A stretch of 64,000 nt of DNA, taken from Lachnospiraceae bacterium A4. Lineage in GTDB: Bacteria > Bacillota > Clostridia > Lachnospirales > Lachnospiraceae. Positions within the stretch are counted from its first letter, which is position 1, and each line of letters begins with the position of its first letter. The notes below the pieces were generated by a model. The model was not told the origin of the DNA. It was given only the letters and a program-made list of their open reading frames with translations, and searched no databases. This document shows, in pieces, positions 44,016-53,448 of the stretch. The translations under genes and the position numbers were made by a program. The stretch is from the NCBI GenBank assembly GCA_000403215.2, contig KE159564.1, forward strand, positions 37,105-101,104, written 5' to 3'.

Positions 44016-45342
44016 GGCAAAACTCGTCTTTACTGATTGTAATATCAAGATCTCCAGCGTACTTTCCCGCCACCCTGCGGATATTGGACAGTCCGTAACC
44101 ATGACCGTCCTCTCTCTGCTTGGAGGTGGCTGGAAGCCCGCTTTCTGTATCCCATTTTAGACTTTCTGCAAAATCATTTTTGACTTCTATTATGTATGCG
44201 TTATTTTTGCGGTACGCGCGGATATCCACATACTGTACGGCGTACTCCACTGCGTTTTGAAGCGCATTATTTAAGATAATGCTCACATCAAATGCATTGA
44301 CTGTGGTTCCTGACGGATACTGAAATGCAGAATGAAATTCAAGGTTTCTGTTCTGCGCCTCATTTTTTTGCTCTTGTAAAATCACATCAGTAACAGGATT
44401 TCCAGTCCTTAGCTCTCCTGCCGCTTCCGAAAAAGCCGCAGACAGCTCCGCGCTGTACGCCTTTGCCTCCGCCTCCTTGTTTCCCGCATAAAGCCTCTCC
44501 AGCGTGAGCAGGTGGTTTGCCATGTCATGCTTTATGCTGCGGATATCCTGATATAAATATTCCACCTGACGGATATGCTGCTGTATGCTGCCCATCTGCG
44601 CTGCGAGAAGTTCATTTTGCAGCTTCTCCCGCTGATTTGCCCAAATACTTTGGTACAGCATCACAACAACCACGACTGCCGCAACGGATACTGCATAGTA
44701 CAAAAGCGCCAGCACCTCATAGGACTCTATGCTTTTTCCAGCCGCCCGAATATAGAAATCACGGTAATAGCGCAAAATCTCAAATCCTGCCATTCCAGTG
44801 ACTGAAGGCACGCAGAGCATCAGCAGCTCTCTTTTGCTCATCTTTGCCTGCTTGTAGGTATATGCCTTGATGATACATATGTTCGATATTGCTGTCAGGA
44901 CGCTTTTTGCCGCAAGATGAATGCAAAGCATACTCACATACAAAGCAAGCCACAAGTCCAAATGCGCCGCCATGAACTTTGTCTGCTCTGCATAACGATA
45001 TATATTATCGTACAAAATCTCTGCCATCTCAAAGACAAACCAGTGCAGGGAGAAAAAAGTGACAGTAAGAAACACTTTTTGCGCATAGTTTTGCCTGTCA
45101 ATCCAGCACAGGACACAGAACCCGGCAGAAAATGCAATGCCATTGATCAAGTAATAATCCATACGAACTGCAAAAATATAAAATACAAGCATGACCCCAA
45201 AATATACTGCGCTAACGCAGTATACACCCCTCTTATTTTGCAGAAACGGCTTTGTAAGCCCGGCATAAAAAAATCCCGTAACTGCCATCTCAGCAATTGC
45301 CGCCAGATGGGACATGATTGTCCACTGCAATTCATTGTACAT
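43984..45342 (-). CDS. AgrC-like GHKL sensor histidine kinase
   Basis: 452 aa from the ATG at 45342, which overlaps the end of the regulator gene by 11 bp and uses AAAGGAACGG as ribosome site. Six to seven membrane helices (about residues 1-220), a coiled linker, then the phospho-acceptor in SIKHDMANHLLTLERL, N-box ILNNALQNAVEYA, and G-box GHGYGLSNIRRVAGKY. HPK10-type kinases of this form sense peptides (AgrC, ComD) or cell-wall stress. No agrB/agrD-like gene is nearby, so the signal is unknown. Confidence 0.9.
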   Translation of the reverse strand: MYNELQWTIMSHLAAIAEMAVTGFFYAGLTKPFLQNKRGVYCVSAVYFGVMLVFYIFAVRMDYYLINGIAFSAGFCVLCWIDRQNYAQKVFLTVTFFSLHWFVFEMAEILYDNIYRYAEQTKFMAAHLDLWLALYVSMLCIHLAAKSVLTAISNICIIKAYTYKQAKMSKRELLMLCVPSVTGMAGFEILRYYRDFYIRAAGKSIESYEVLALLYYAVSVAAVVVVVMLYQSIWANQREKLQNELLAAQMGSIQQHIRQVEYLYQDIRSIKHDMANHLLTLERLYAGNKEAEAKAYSAELSAAFSEAAGELRTGNPVTDVILQEQKNEAQNRNLEFHSAFQYPSGTTVNAFDVSIILNNALQNAVEYAVQYVDIRAYRKNNAYIIEVKNDFAESLKWDTESGLPATSKQREDGHGYGLSNIRRVAGKYAGDLDITISKDEFCLTVLLMLESA

Positions 45343-46045
45343 CTTCTTCCGTTCCTTTCCTGCGGATATAGCGCAGATAGCATTTGACGAAATCCTGATA
45401 ATTCTGTTTTGCCATGAGCGCCTGTCCTTTTGACAGATAAATTGTTGTGGCATCATATTTTCGAATATAGTTCATATTCACCAGATATGCCCTGTGCGGC
45501 CGGTAGAAGTCCTCCCCTGCTTTCTTCTCGAGTTCTTTCATTTTTCCATAGTATTCTATTTTCTCCTGTATGGTATGGAGAATGATTTTGCGGTCGAACA
45601 CCTCGGCATAGATAATTTCCTGAGGATTGACTGTGATATGCTCGCCGCCTTTGGTAATGACAAGACTTGCGGCGGCGTTCACACTTTTTTCTAACCGGCG
45701 GTTTACGGCAGTTTGCAGCACACTGGCAAACTTGTCATCATCAAAGGGTTTTACCAGATAATGAAATGCCTCCACGTCAAATGCCTGAAACACATACTCC
45801 TCCAGCGCCGTCACAAAAATGATGGCTGCCTGCCTGTTTTTGGCGCGAAATTCCCTAGCGGTCTGCATTCCGTCCTTGCCCGGCATCTGAATGTCCAGCA
45901 GCAGAATATCTGTCGGTGTATCCGCCGCCAGCAGCTCCTCCCCTGATGGATACAGCGCCAGCTCTGCTGAGGGAAACAAGCTTCGTATCTTATCCGCCAA
46001 CAGTTCGCGGACATTTTTTTCATCATCACATACTGCAATACGCAT
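45332..46045 (-). CDS. LytTR-family response regulator
   Basis: 237 aa. Receiver domain with AVCDDEKN, the phospho-acceptor in ILLLDIQMPGKDG, and YLVKPF; C-terminal LytTR DNA-binding domain with ITVNPQEIIYAEVFDRKIILHT and FYRPHRAYLVNMNYIRKYD. It forms a two-component system with the kinase gene it overlaps. AAGGAAGTG precedes the start. Targets are not evident; AgrA-type regulators bind pairs of direct repeats. Confidence 0.93.
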   Translation of the reverse strand: MRIAVCDDEKNVRELLADKIRSLFPSAELALYPSGEELLAADTPTDILLLDIQMPGKDGMQTAREFRAKNRQAAIIFVTALEEYVFQAFDVEAFHYLVKPFDDDKFASVLQTAVNRRLEKSVNAAASLVITKGGEHITVNPQEIIYAEVFDRKIILHTIQEKIEYYGKMKELEKKAGEDFYRPHRAYLVNMNYIRKYDATTIYLSKGQALMAKQNYQDFVKCYLRYIRRKGTEEDVQ

Positions 46046-46095
46046 TGTTTCACTTCCTTCGTAATGTCAGACTTTCATAATACAATCCGTTCCTG

Positions 46096-46545
46096 TCAAT
46101 AATCCTGCATATGCCGGTAGTTCCCTAACTTCATGCTGTCAAACTCATCCATGTCTCGCGCACAGGAAACACCTAATTCTTTTAACAATTCATTAATTGT
46201 CCCCTCGCCGCTGCGCGGTTTGATCAGGATTTTTCCATTTTCGTAGAGTATGCCGCCCTGTGTCCCAACGCCGCCAAAATAATCAGTCTCTATGTAGGCA
46301 AGTCTTGTGTGTAACGAAAATTCCTGCAAAAGCTGTTCTGCGATGGTCGAAAAATAACACAGCTCTGGGCAGCAGAAATCATCAGAGATATGATTTAATT
46401 CTTCTATGCTTTCTATCAATGTGTCTGTCAGAAACACCATCGCAAACTCCTGCGGCAGTTCAATCACGGACGCATAAATCCATGTGTCCGCTAATTTTTG
46501 AATGGTGTCCTGTCTGCCAATGATGGCGCTGATGTTGTGTCCCAT
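46096..46545 (-). CDS. Conserved hypothetical cytoplasmic protein
   Basis: 149 aa, no signal peptide or membrane helix. MGHNISAIIG at the start and the fold-like alternation (YASVIELPQEFAMVFLTDTLIE, LAYIETDYFGGVGTQGGILYENG) suggest a compact alpha/beta protein. I do not recognise a named domain; similar proteins with this N-terminus occur widely in Firmicutes without known role. Same strand as the MATE gene upstream (29 bp apart) and the two-component genes downstream (50 bp), so it may belong to either transcript. Confidence 0.7.
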   Translation of the reverse strand: MGHNISAIIGRQDTIQKLADTWIYASVIELPQEFAMVFLTDTLIESIEELNHISDDFCCPELCYFSTIAEQLLQEFSLHTRLAYIETDYFGGVGTQGGILYENGKILIKPRSGEGTINELLKELGVSCARDMDEFDSMKLGNYRHMQDY

Positions 46546-46574
46546 GGTACCTTCCCCCTTTATATTTAAGACAA

Positions 46575-47909
46575 TTAGCTCTTTTTACGCCTGCGTCCGT
46601 GCACATAAAAACATACCCCCGCCGCGTCCGCAAGCATCCACCCTATCGGCACTGACAGCCAGATGCCTGTCACACCGACGGTTTCAATCGACGACAATAG
46701 ATATGCGAGCAGCACGCGCATTCCAAGAGACACCACTGTGAGAATCACAGAGATGCCGGGCTTGCTGACTGCGCGAAAATACCCATAAAACAAAAATAAT
46801 AGTCCAATGCCAAAGTAAAAAGATGCCTCGATGCGCAGATAGCCCACGCCGACAAGCACCGCGTCTGCACTGCTCTCATCGAGAAACAGCGACATGAGCG
46901 GCTTCGCAAAGCCAACTACCAACACAGAAATCACTGCGCAAAACACAAATGCACTAAGTACCGCGTCCCGCATTCCCCTGCGGATTCGCTCACTTTTCCC
47001 TGCACCATAGTTCTGCGCCACATACGTTGAGAACGCATTGCCAAAGTCCTGCACTGGCGAATAGGCAAAAGAGTCAATCTTGACGGCCGCTGCAAACGCT
47101 GCCATCACTACAGGACCAAAACTATTGACCAGCCCTTGTACCATCAAAATGCCAAAATTCATGACAGACTGCTGCAAACATGTCAGCGAGGACAGTCCAA
47201 GCAGTTCTTTTAGAATATTGGGGTTCCAGTGCCGGTTTGCTTTTTTGATCTGTACTTCGGGATATTTTTTGATACAATATATCAAAATGCCCACGCCCGC
47301 AGTATACTGTGAGATGACCGTCGCTGCCGCTGCTCCGCCAACGCCCCACATCAGCACCCTGATAAAAAATAAATCAAGAAAGATATTTAACACCGCAGAA
47401 ACACCTAGAAAGCATAAAGGTATCAGCGAATTTCCGAGCGCACGCATAAAATTTGCTGCAAAATTATACAGAAATGTCGCCGCAATCCCCGCAAAAATCC
47501 ACAAAAGATATTCCTTCATATAGGGAACCACTTCAGCGGGCACGCGAAGAAACGCCAGAATCCCATACATTCCTGCATAGACAAAAACGTTCAATGCCAC
47601 AGTGACAGCGCCGATCATCAAAACTGCCATATAGATACCCTGCTGGAGTCTGTCATGGTCACGCCTGCCAAACTGCATCGAAAAAAAGGCACTGCTGCCC
47701 ATGCACAGCCCTAAGATAATGGAGGTCACAAAAACCATCAGCGTGTAGGACGAGCCCACTGCTGCCAGCGCATTTTTGCCAAGATACCGCCCGACAATCA
47801 ATGTATCCACCACGTTGTATAACTGTTGAAGCACATTGCCCACCATAATAGGAAAGGAGAACTTCAGCAGGTTTTTCAGAATATTTCCTTGCGTCAAATC
47901 ATAGTTCAT
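46575..47909 (-). CDS. MATE family efflux transporter
   Basis: 444 aa from the ATG at 47909 (TGTGGGGG before it; an in-frame start at 47942 lies within the upstream hairpin). Twelve membrane helices. LLKFSFPIMVGNVLQQLYNVVDTLIVGRYLG is the N-terminal MATE signature, and the second half repeats the pattern. Such proteins expel drugs or metabolites using sodium or proton gradients; the substrate cannot be told. C-terminus very basic (HGRRRKKS). Confidence 0.9.
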   Translation of the reverse strand: MNYDLTQGNILKNLLKFSFPIMVGNVLQQLYNVVDTLIVGRYLGKNALAAVGSSYTLMVFVTSIILGLCMGSSAFFSMQFGRRDHDRLQQGIYMAVLMIGAVTVALNVFVYAGMYGILAFLRVPAEVVPYMKEYLLWIFAGIAATFLYNFAANFMRALGNSLIPLCFLGVSAVLNIFLDLFFIRVLMWGVGGAAAATVISQYTAGVGILIYCIKKYPEVQIKKANRHWNPNILKELLGLSSLTCLQQSVMNFGILMVQGLVNSFGPVVMAAFAAAVKIDSFAYSPVQDFGNAFSTYVAQNYGAGKSERIRRGMRDAVLSAFVFCAVISVLVVGFAKPLMSLFLDESSADAVLVGVGYLRIEASFYFGIGLLFLFYGYFRAVSKPGISVILTVVSLGMRVLLAYLLSSIETVGVTGIWLSVPIGWMLADAAGVCFYVHGRRRKKS

Positions 47910-47928
47910 AAAACCCCCACAACAAAAA

Positions 47929-47950
47929 TCCTCCAACCGCAATTGGAGGA
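47929..47950 (-). terminator. Hairpin between the HPr-like gene and the MATE gene
   Basis: TCCTCCAA and TTGGAGGA around a 6-nt loop, followed on the minus strand by five T. It would end the HPr-like transcript; because it lies 20 bp before the MATE start, it could also act as an attenuator of that gene. Confidence 0.7.
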
Positions 47951-48008
47951 CTTTGTTTTTTCTATTGTACTTGCTCGTATTTTTTGTTTTAGATCTCCCT
48001 CTTTATTT

Positions 48009-48236
48009 TTAAATACAGAACCTGCCGATTTTTTCTAACAGCTCCTCTGCATGGTCTGCGTGGATATCCATTCGCATCATACGGCGGAATCCCTTACTCA
48101 GCATCCCAAGAACAGATTTTGCATTAATTACAGAGTTATCCACAGCAATATCAACATCATACGAGCACTGCTCTACATGGTTGACAAACTCCATAACTTC
48201 ATCAATGTCTGTTAAAAATATGTTTTTGCTTATCAT
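48009..48236 (-). CDS. HPr-like protein without the active-site histidine
   Basis: 75 aa. The centre (DVDIAVDNSVINAKSVLGMLSKG) matches the Ser46 region of HPr (KSIMGVMSLG), and the end (EELLEKIGRFC) fits its last helix. Where HPr has GIHARPA with the phosphorylated His15 there is only DIDEVMEFVN, so it cannot take phosphate from EI in the normal way. Such short HPr relatives are common in Lachnospiraceae and of unknown role, perhaps regulatory through the serine-type site (KSVLG). Followed by a terminator. Confidence 0.72.
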   Translation of the reverse strand: MISKNIFLTDIDEVMEFVNHVEQCSYDVDIAVDNSVINAKSVLGMLSKGFRRMMRMDIHADHAEELLEKIGRFCI

Positions 48237-48370
48237 ACTAGATTCACCTCCTCTATTATTTCAGATTTGAATTTAATCCACGTGAAATAGAATACATGTT
48301 TACAGCGCAAGAAACAATTACCAAATCCATCACAAACTGACTTTTTGCACTTTTTTATTTTGAAAACTGG

Positions 48371-48399
48371 TTGACAGACAGGTTTGCAGCCGCTAAACT
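48371..48399 (+). promoter_or_regulatory. Promoter of the AraC-family gene
   Basis: TTGACA (48371-48376), 17 nt, TAAACT (48394-48399), about 45 nt before the chosen start. The spacer 48237-48370 shows no gene. Confidence 0.7.
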
Positions 48400-48446
48400 A
48401 GGACTTACATCTATTGTTTGAAGTATCAGATTATGGAGGTATCTTT

Positions 48447-49244
48447 ATGATTATTGTAAGTAATTGTGGCTTTGATTCCAGACATCGTGCAGGATTTGAT
48501 ATACGGCGTCCAAATGGAAATGGTTTTTATACACTAATGTTTATTAAGACCGAGGCTTTTTTTGAAATTGACGGCAAACTCATCAATACGCCGCCTAACA
48601 CCGCAGTCTTGTATGATAAAACTGCCTATGTACACTACGGCTGCCGCACACAAACCTACAGTGATGACTGGGTACGGTTCGATTTTTCAGAGGAGGAAAA
48701 TCTGGTGGAAAAATTATCTCTCCCGCTAAACCAGCCATTTTCTCTGACAGATACCACCTTGCTGACAGAATACATCAAAATCATTGTCTCCAAAAACTTT
48801 TCCACTCACCTGTACAAGGAACAGCTCATTGATGCCCTCATGCACGCCCTCCTGTACTCGCTCGCCGGGCAGATTCATGCCAGCGGGGACGAACGGCGAA
48901 AAAATAAATATTTTCTGCTGTTAAGCCAAATACGAATGAACATCCGAAATGCGCCGCACAAAAAATGGGACGTTGCTTCGATTGCCCGGGAAGCCAATCT
49001 CAGTCCGACCCATTTTCAGCGTCTCTATAAAAGTTTCTTTGACACGACCTGTATACAGGATATCATTCAGTCCCGCATCCAGAATGCGCAGTTCTATCTA
49101 CAGACCACAGACATGACGATTCAGGCGCTGGCTGTCTTTTGCGGATACGACAACGAACTGCATTTCATGCGCCAGTTCAAAAAATATACTGGAATGACCC
49201 CGAGTGAATACCGCAAGCTGCACTTAACAGACCACCTTTACTGA
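48447..49244 (+). CDS. AraC-family transcriptional regulator
   Basis: 265 aa from the ATG at 48447 with ATGGAGG 7 nt before; the ATG at 48414 lies upstream of that site. N-terminal cupin-like sensing domain (about 1-140) and C-terminal double helix-turn-helix: WDVASIAREANLSPTHFQRLYKSFFDTT and IQALAVFCGYDNELHFMRQFKKYTGMTPSEYRK. Usually such regulators control a nearby sugar or stress gene; the only close candidate is the convergent lipoprotein gene, whose end it overlaps by 7 bp. Confidence 0.9.
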   Translation: MIIVSNCGFDSRHRAGFDIRRPNGNGFYTLMFIKTEAFFEIDGKLINTPPNTAVLYDKTAYVHYGCRTQTYSDDWVRFDFSEEENLVEKLSLPLNQPFSLTDTTLLTEYIKIIVSKNFSTHLYKEQLIDALMHALLYSLAGQIHASGDERRKNKYFLLLSQIRMNIRNAPHKKWDVASIAREANLSPTHFQRLYKSFFDTTCIQDIIQSRIQNAQFYLQTTDMTIQALAVFCGYDNELHFMRQFKKYTGMTPSEYRKLHLTDHLY

Positions 49245-50398
49245 ATACTCCCGTGATCTGTTACATGGACGGTTGTCGCCGGCATTGCAGAGATTTCATC
49301 AGAAACCGTAATTCTGCCTGTGTACAGTTCTTTTACCAGCGCGCGGTAATCCTTCTCCTTAAAACCACCCGTCCACTGCGTCGTGCGGATTGGAAGCTGC
49401 ACATAATTTTCGTCTGCATTATCAGTCACAATGCCCAAATTCTCAATTTTTCCTGCAAACTGTGCCCAGTTGCCGTCCCTGATGCCTGTAAGTACCCTGT
49501 TGATGGTTGAGGAAAGCCCCTTCATTGCAGAAGTGACTGTGATTCCCTGTCCATAGGCACCATCAATCACTGGCTGCTGGTCAGAATCCACGCCAATCAC
49601 TTTTCCACCTGCTCTTGCCGCCGCCTCTGCCGCGGAGGTATAGATTTTGCCGCCGCACGCAAACACCACCTCCACGCCCATTGTCTGATACCATGTATCC
49701 ATCGTATCGGTGATGTTCTCGTCTCCATAGAACTGTCCGCCGTACAGATACTCTACCTCCACGCACTCCGCTATTCCAAGCTGCACCGCTGCGTCGTCAA
49801 TTCCCTGCAGATACCCATATCCGTAGCGCTTGACCGCCGGCACAGACATGCCGCCGAGGAATCCCAGATGCCTGTAACCAGACTTCACAGCCGCATATCC
49901 TGCCATATATCCTGAAATCTCCTCCTGATACGTACAGCAATAAACATTTGCTTCGTGAACGCCCTCTTTCCCGCCTTTGTCAATGATATCCTCCGCGCTG
50001 ACATCCAGTGCTACAAACTTGATTTCGGGATACCGCTCTGGCTGCGTGACAATTGCCGATGCAAACACATATCCCGGCAATATGATAATATTCGCGCCTT
50101 CCGCCGCTGCCTGATCAATACTTGCATTTCTCGCCTCATCTGAATCCTGCTCTGGCATATAATACGCAAACGGAATATCATTGATATCCGCCCAATTGCT
50201 GCACACCTCATACGCTGTCTGGTTAAAGCCATGATCTGTGATATTGCCGGCATCTGTGATCATCGCAATATGCATACCGGACGCAGTATTGGTATTGACA
50301 TGTCTCTCCGTACCGCATGCCGCCAAAGCGGTTACAAATATAACTGCCGCCGCCCACAGCAGCAGCCTCCTCCTGACAAACTGACTTTTTCTTCTCAT
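49238..50398 (-). CDS. BMP-family substrate-binding lipoprotein
   Basis: 386 aa from the ATG at 50398 (AAAGGAAG upstream). Signal peptide with lipobox TALAAC (Cys at about 27). Family features: IAMITDAGNITDHGFNQTAYE, NIIILPGYVFASAI, YKFVALD-like IKFVALDVS, GFLGGMSVPAVKRYGYGYLQG, VVFACGGKIYTSAAEAA and VIGVDSDQQ. BMP (PnrA-like) proteins bind purine nucleosides for ABC import. The usual ATPase and permease genes are not next to it, but purA is directly upstream, which fits a purine link. Confidence 0.87.
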   Translation of the reverse strand: MRRKSQFVRRRLLLWAAAVIFVTALAACGTERHVNTNTASGMHIAMITDAGNITDHGFNQTAYEVCSNWADINDIPFAYYMPEQDSDEARNASIDQAAAEGANIIILPGYVFASAIVTQPERYPEIKFVALDVSAEDIIDKGGKEGVHEANVYCCTYQEEISGYMAGYAAVKSGYRHLGFLGGMSVPAVKRYGYGYLQGIDDAAVQLGIAECVEVEYLYGGQFYGDENITDTMDTWYQTMGVEVVFACGGKIYTSAAEAAARAGGKVIGVDSDQQPVIDGAYGQGITVTSAMKGLSSTINRVLTGIRDGNWAQFAGKIENLGIVTDNADENYVQLPIRTTQWTGGFKEKDYRALVKELYTGRITVSDEISAMPATTVHVTDHGSIQ

Positions 50399-50433
50399 TC
50401 TATTTCTTCCTTTGTCCGCAAACAAATTTTGCA

Positions 50434-50475
50434 ACAAGCCAAAGGCGATGACAAAACGCATCGACTTTGGCTTGT
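50434..50475 (-). terminator. Hairpin after purA
   Basis: ACAAGCCAAAGGCGATG pairs with CATCGACTTTGGCTTGT with one mismatch over 17 bp and an 8-nt loop. There is little T-run on either side, so termination may be partial; it separates purA from the lipoprotein gene. Confidence 0.6.
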
Positions 50476-50486
50476 TCTTGATACTA

Positions 50487-51779
50487 TTATTTATTTAACG
50501 TGCTCTTTCGATAGATAATGTCGTCTCTGGCAGGCCCGTTGCTCACAAGTGTGATTGGATAGCCGATCTGTTCCTCGATAAACTCCACATACCTGCGGCA
50601 GTTCTGCGGCAGCTCCTCATAATTTCTGATGCCCCTGATATCGGACTTCCAGCCTGGCAGTGTCGTGAATACCGGTTTTGCCTTTGCAAGTTTTGCCGTA
50701 ACAGGAAACTGTGTCGTCACCTCACCGTCAATCTCATAGCCTGTGCAGACAGGAATCTCATCCAGATAGCCGAGTACATCAAGCACCGTAAAGCAGACAT
50801 CGGTCGTGCCCTGCAAGCGGCAGCCATATTTTGATGCAACACAGTCAAACCAGCCCATGCGTCTCGGACGTCCTGTCGTCGCACCATACTCGCCGCCGTC
50901 TCCGCCGCGGCGCCGAAGTTCATCTGCCTCCTCGCCAAATATCTCAGACACAAAAGCTCCCGCCCCCACTGATGAGGAGTACGCCTTGCATACAGTATAA
51001 ATTTTTTTGATCTCATAAGGCGGTATCCCTGCGCCGATCGCACCGTAGGCGGCAAGCGTCGAAGAGGAGGTTACCATCGGATAAATTCCATGATCAGGGT
51101 CCTTTAATGTCCCTAACTGTCCCTCTAACAAAATGTTCTTTCCAGCCTTTAACGCCTCGTCGAGATACACAGAGACATCACACACAAACGGTTTGATCAT
51201 ATCTCTGTAGGTGTGCAGCGTCTCGAGAAGCGCTGACGGGTCAAGCGCCGGTTTGTGATACAAATGTTCCAGAATTACATTTTTCTGTGCCACTACACTT
51301 TCAATCTTTTCTTTTAAAAGTTCCTCGTCAAAAAGCTCGCTCACTTGGAACCCGATCTTTGCGTATTTATCAGAATAAAAAGGTGCAATGCCAGACTTGG
51401 TAGAGCCAAAGGACTTACCGCCCAGACGCTCCTCCTCATACTGATCAAACAGAATATGGTACGGCATCACAATCTGTGCCCTGTCTGATACCAAAATCTT
51501 AGGCATCGGCACATTTCTGTCTATGATAGATTTGATCTCCTCCATCAGAATTGGAATATTGAGCGCCACACCATTGCCTATAATGCTTGTCGTATGATTA
51601 TAAAATACGCCTGAAGGCAGCGTGTGAAGTGCAAACTTACCATAATTGTTCACAATTGTGTGTCCTGCATTTGCACCCCCCTGAAAACGGATAACAATAT
51701 CTGCCTCCCGCGCGAGCATATCGGTAATCTTACCTTTTCCCTCGTCGCCCCAGTTCGCTCCTACTACTGCTTTTACCAT
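50487..51779 (-). CDS. purA: Adenylosuccinate synthetase
   Basis: 430 aa from the ATG at 51779, preceded by CCGGAGGT; the frame is open to 51818. GTP-binding start VGANWGDEGKGKITD, QGGANAGHT, the IMP site including GTTGRPRRMGW(F), and VKAYSSSVGAG-like VCKAYSSSVGAGAF. It makes adenylosuccinate from IMP and aspartate. Same direction as purB, 194 bp away. Confidence 0.96.
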   Translation of the reverse strand: MVKAVVGANWGDEGKGKITDMLAREADIVIRFQGGANAGHTIVNNYGKFALHTLPSGVFYNHTTSIIGNGVALNIPILMEEIKSIIDRNVPMPKILVSDRAQIVMPYHILFDQYEEERLGGKSFGSTKSGIAPFYSDKYAKIGFQVSELFDEELLKEKIESVVAQKNVILEHLYHKPALDPSALLETLHTYRDMIKPFVCDVSVYLDEALKAGKNILLEGQLGTLKDPDHGIYPMVTSSSTLAAYGAIGAGIPPYEIKKIYTVCKAYSSSVGAGAFVSEIFGEEADELRRRGGDGGEYGATTGRPRRMGWFDCVASKYGCRLQGTTDVCFTVLDVLGYLDEIPVCTGYEIDGEVTTQFPVTAKLAKAKPVFTTLPGWKSDIRGIRNYEELPQNCRRYVEFIEEQIGYPITLVSNGPARDDIIYRKSTLNK

Positions 51780-51973
51780 TGACATACCTCCGGTTCTCTT
51801 CCTCGGAACTGTCCCCATTCGATGACGCCGGACACTTCCTTACTGAATTGTATCTACACTGTGCCAGATACCTTTATCCGAAATCTGCGATCATTCCAGC
51901 AAAATACAGGTATCTGTGTGCATGAAGCACCGCTAATAATGATACAACTTTTTGATACATAAGTAAAGAATAT
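51780..51973 (-). promoter_or_regulatory. purA leader region
   Basis: 194 bp with a 9-bp inverted repeat, CAGATACCT (minus 51916-51908) and AGGTATCTG (51873-51865), around a 34-nt loop. It lacks the conserved three-way core of a purine riboswitch and has no T-run. TTGTAT/TATCAT-like boxes near 51940 may be a promoter, but are weak. Confidence 0.35.
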
Positions 51974-53425
51974 TTATACATTAATTTCTGCCTTGATGCC
52001 AAGCTCTGCCTTGTTTGCCTCCAGCACAGGCTTTACGACCTTATCAAGAAACGCGTCCACCTGTACTGGCGACCTGCCGACATACTTGGACGGGTCCATC
52101 GCCGCCTGAAGTTGATCGAGTGTCAAGTTAAATTCCGGGTCTGCCGCAATCAGCTCCAATAGATTGTTGTCTTTTCCCTCCACCTTGACATTCTTTCCAG
52201 CCTCCATGGAAAGTGTCCTGATCTTCTCGTGAAGCTCTTGTCTGTTTCCGCCATTTTTTACGGCGTCCATCATAATGTTCTCCGTCGCCATAAACGGAAG
52301 TTCTGCCAGCAGATGCTTTGTGATCACCTTGTCATAGACCACCAGACCGTCCACGACATTGAGGCACAGATCGAGTATGCCATCGATTGCAAGGAAGCCT
52401 TCCGGAATCGAGAGCCTCTTGTTTGCCGAATCATCAAGCGTCCGCTCAAACCACTGCGTTGCGGACGTGACCGCCGGATTTAATGCGTCAATCATCACAT
52501 AGCGGGACAAGGAGGCGATGCGCTCAGACCGCATCGGATTTCGCTTGTAAGCCATCGCTGACGAGCCTATCTGGTTTTTCTCAAAGGGCTCCTCCACCTC
52601 TTTTAAGTGCTGTAGCAGGCGGATATCGTTTGACATCTTGTGTGCACTTGCCGCAATTCCGGCTAAGATATTTGCCACTCTGGTGTCTACTTTTCTGGAA
52701 TAGGTCTGTCCTGACACTGCATAGCAGTCTTTAAAACCCATCTTTGCTGCAATCATGGGGTCAATCTTGTCAATCGTCTCCTGATCGCCGTCAAAAAGCT
52801 CCAGAAAGCTTGCCTGTGTGCCTGTCGTTCCTTTGGACCCCAGCAGCTTCAGGCTTCCCATCACATACTCCAGATCTTCCAAATCCATCAAAAACTCCTG
52901 CATCCAGAGCGTCGCACGCTTGCCTACCGTGGTCGGCTGTGCAGGCTGGAAATGTGTGAAGGCAAGTGTCGGCAGGTTCTTGTAATTCTCTGCAAATTTT
53001 GCAAGTTCGGCAACCACATTCACCAGTTTTTTGTGCACCAGCTTCATCGCCTCATTCATCACAATAATATCAGTATTGTCACCGACATAGCAGGAGGTTG
53101 CCCCCAGATGAATGATGCCTGCCGCCTTCGGGCACTGCTGTCCATAGGCATATACATGACTCATCACATCATGGCGCACCAGCTTCTCGCGCTCTCTTGC
53201 CACCTCATAGTTGATATCCTCCGCGTGTGCCTTCAGCTCATCAATCTGCTCGCGTGAGATGACGGGCTTGCCATTCTCACTCAGCCCAAGCTCCATCTCC
53301 GTCTCCGCCAGCGCAATCCAAAGCCGCCTCCATGTCTTAAACTTCATATCCTGTGAAAAAATATACTGCATTTCCTTGCTGGCATAACGCTCAGAAAGGG
53401 GGCTTGTGTATCTGTCTGTACTCAT
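51974..53425 (-). CDS. purB: Adenylosuccinate lyase
   Basis: 483 aa. It cleaves adenylosuccinate to AMP and SAICAR to AICAR. Fumarase-superfamily signature GSSAMAYKRNPMRSE (about 300); HVYAYGQQCPKAAGIIHLGATSCYVGDNTD with an active-site His; FTHFQPAQPTTVGKR. This longer, eukaryote-like PurB form is common in Clostridia. 23 bp downstream of purF. Confidence 0.95.
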   Translation of the reverse strand: MSTDRYTSPLSERYASKEMQYIFSQDMKFKTWRRLWIALAETEMELGLSENGKPVISREQIDELKAHAEDINYEVAREREKLVRHDVMSHVYAYGQQCPKAAGIIHLGATSCYVGDNTDIIVMNEAMKLVHKKLVNVVAELAKFAENYKNLPTLAFTHFQPAQPTTVGKRATLWMQEFLMDLEDLEYVMGSLKLLGSKGTTGTQASFLELFDGDQETIDKIDPMIAAKMGFKDCYAVSGQTYSRKVDTRVANILAGIAASAHKMSNDIRLLQHLKEVEEPFEKNQIGSSAMAYKRNPMRSERIASLSRYVMIDALNPAVTSATQWFERTLDDSANKRLSIPEGFLAIDGILDLCLNVVDGLVVYDKVITKHLLAELPFMATENIMMDAVKNGGNRQELHEKIRTLSMEAGKNVKVEGKDNNLLELIAADPEFNLTLDQLQAAMDPSKYVGRSPVQVDAFLDKVVKPVLEANKAELGIKAEINV

Positions 53426-53448
53426 ACTCTTCTCCTCGTCCTAAATCT

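Noticed and set aside
43984-46045. Full agr quorum-sensing locus
   Set aside because: Kinase and regulator are of AgrC/AgrA type, but no agrB or agrD-like gene lies nearby.
51780-51973. Purine riboswitch before purA
   Set aside because: Only one 9-bp inverted repeat with a large loop; the conserved riboswitch core bases are not present.
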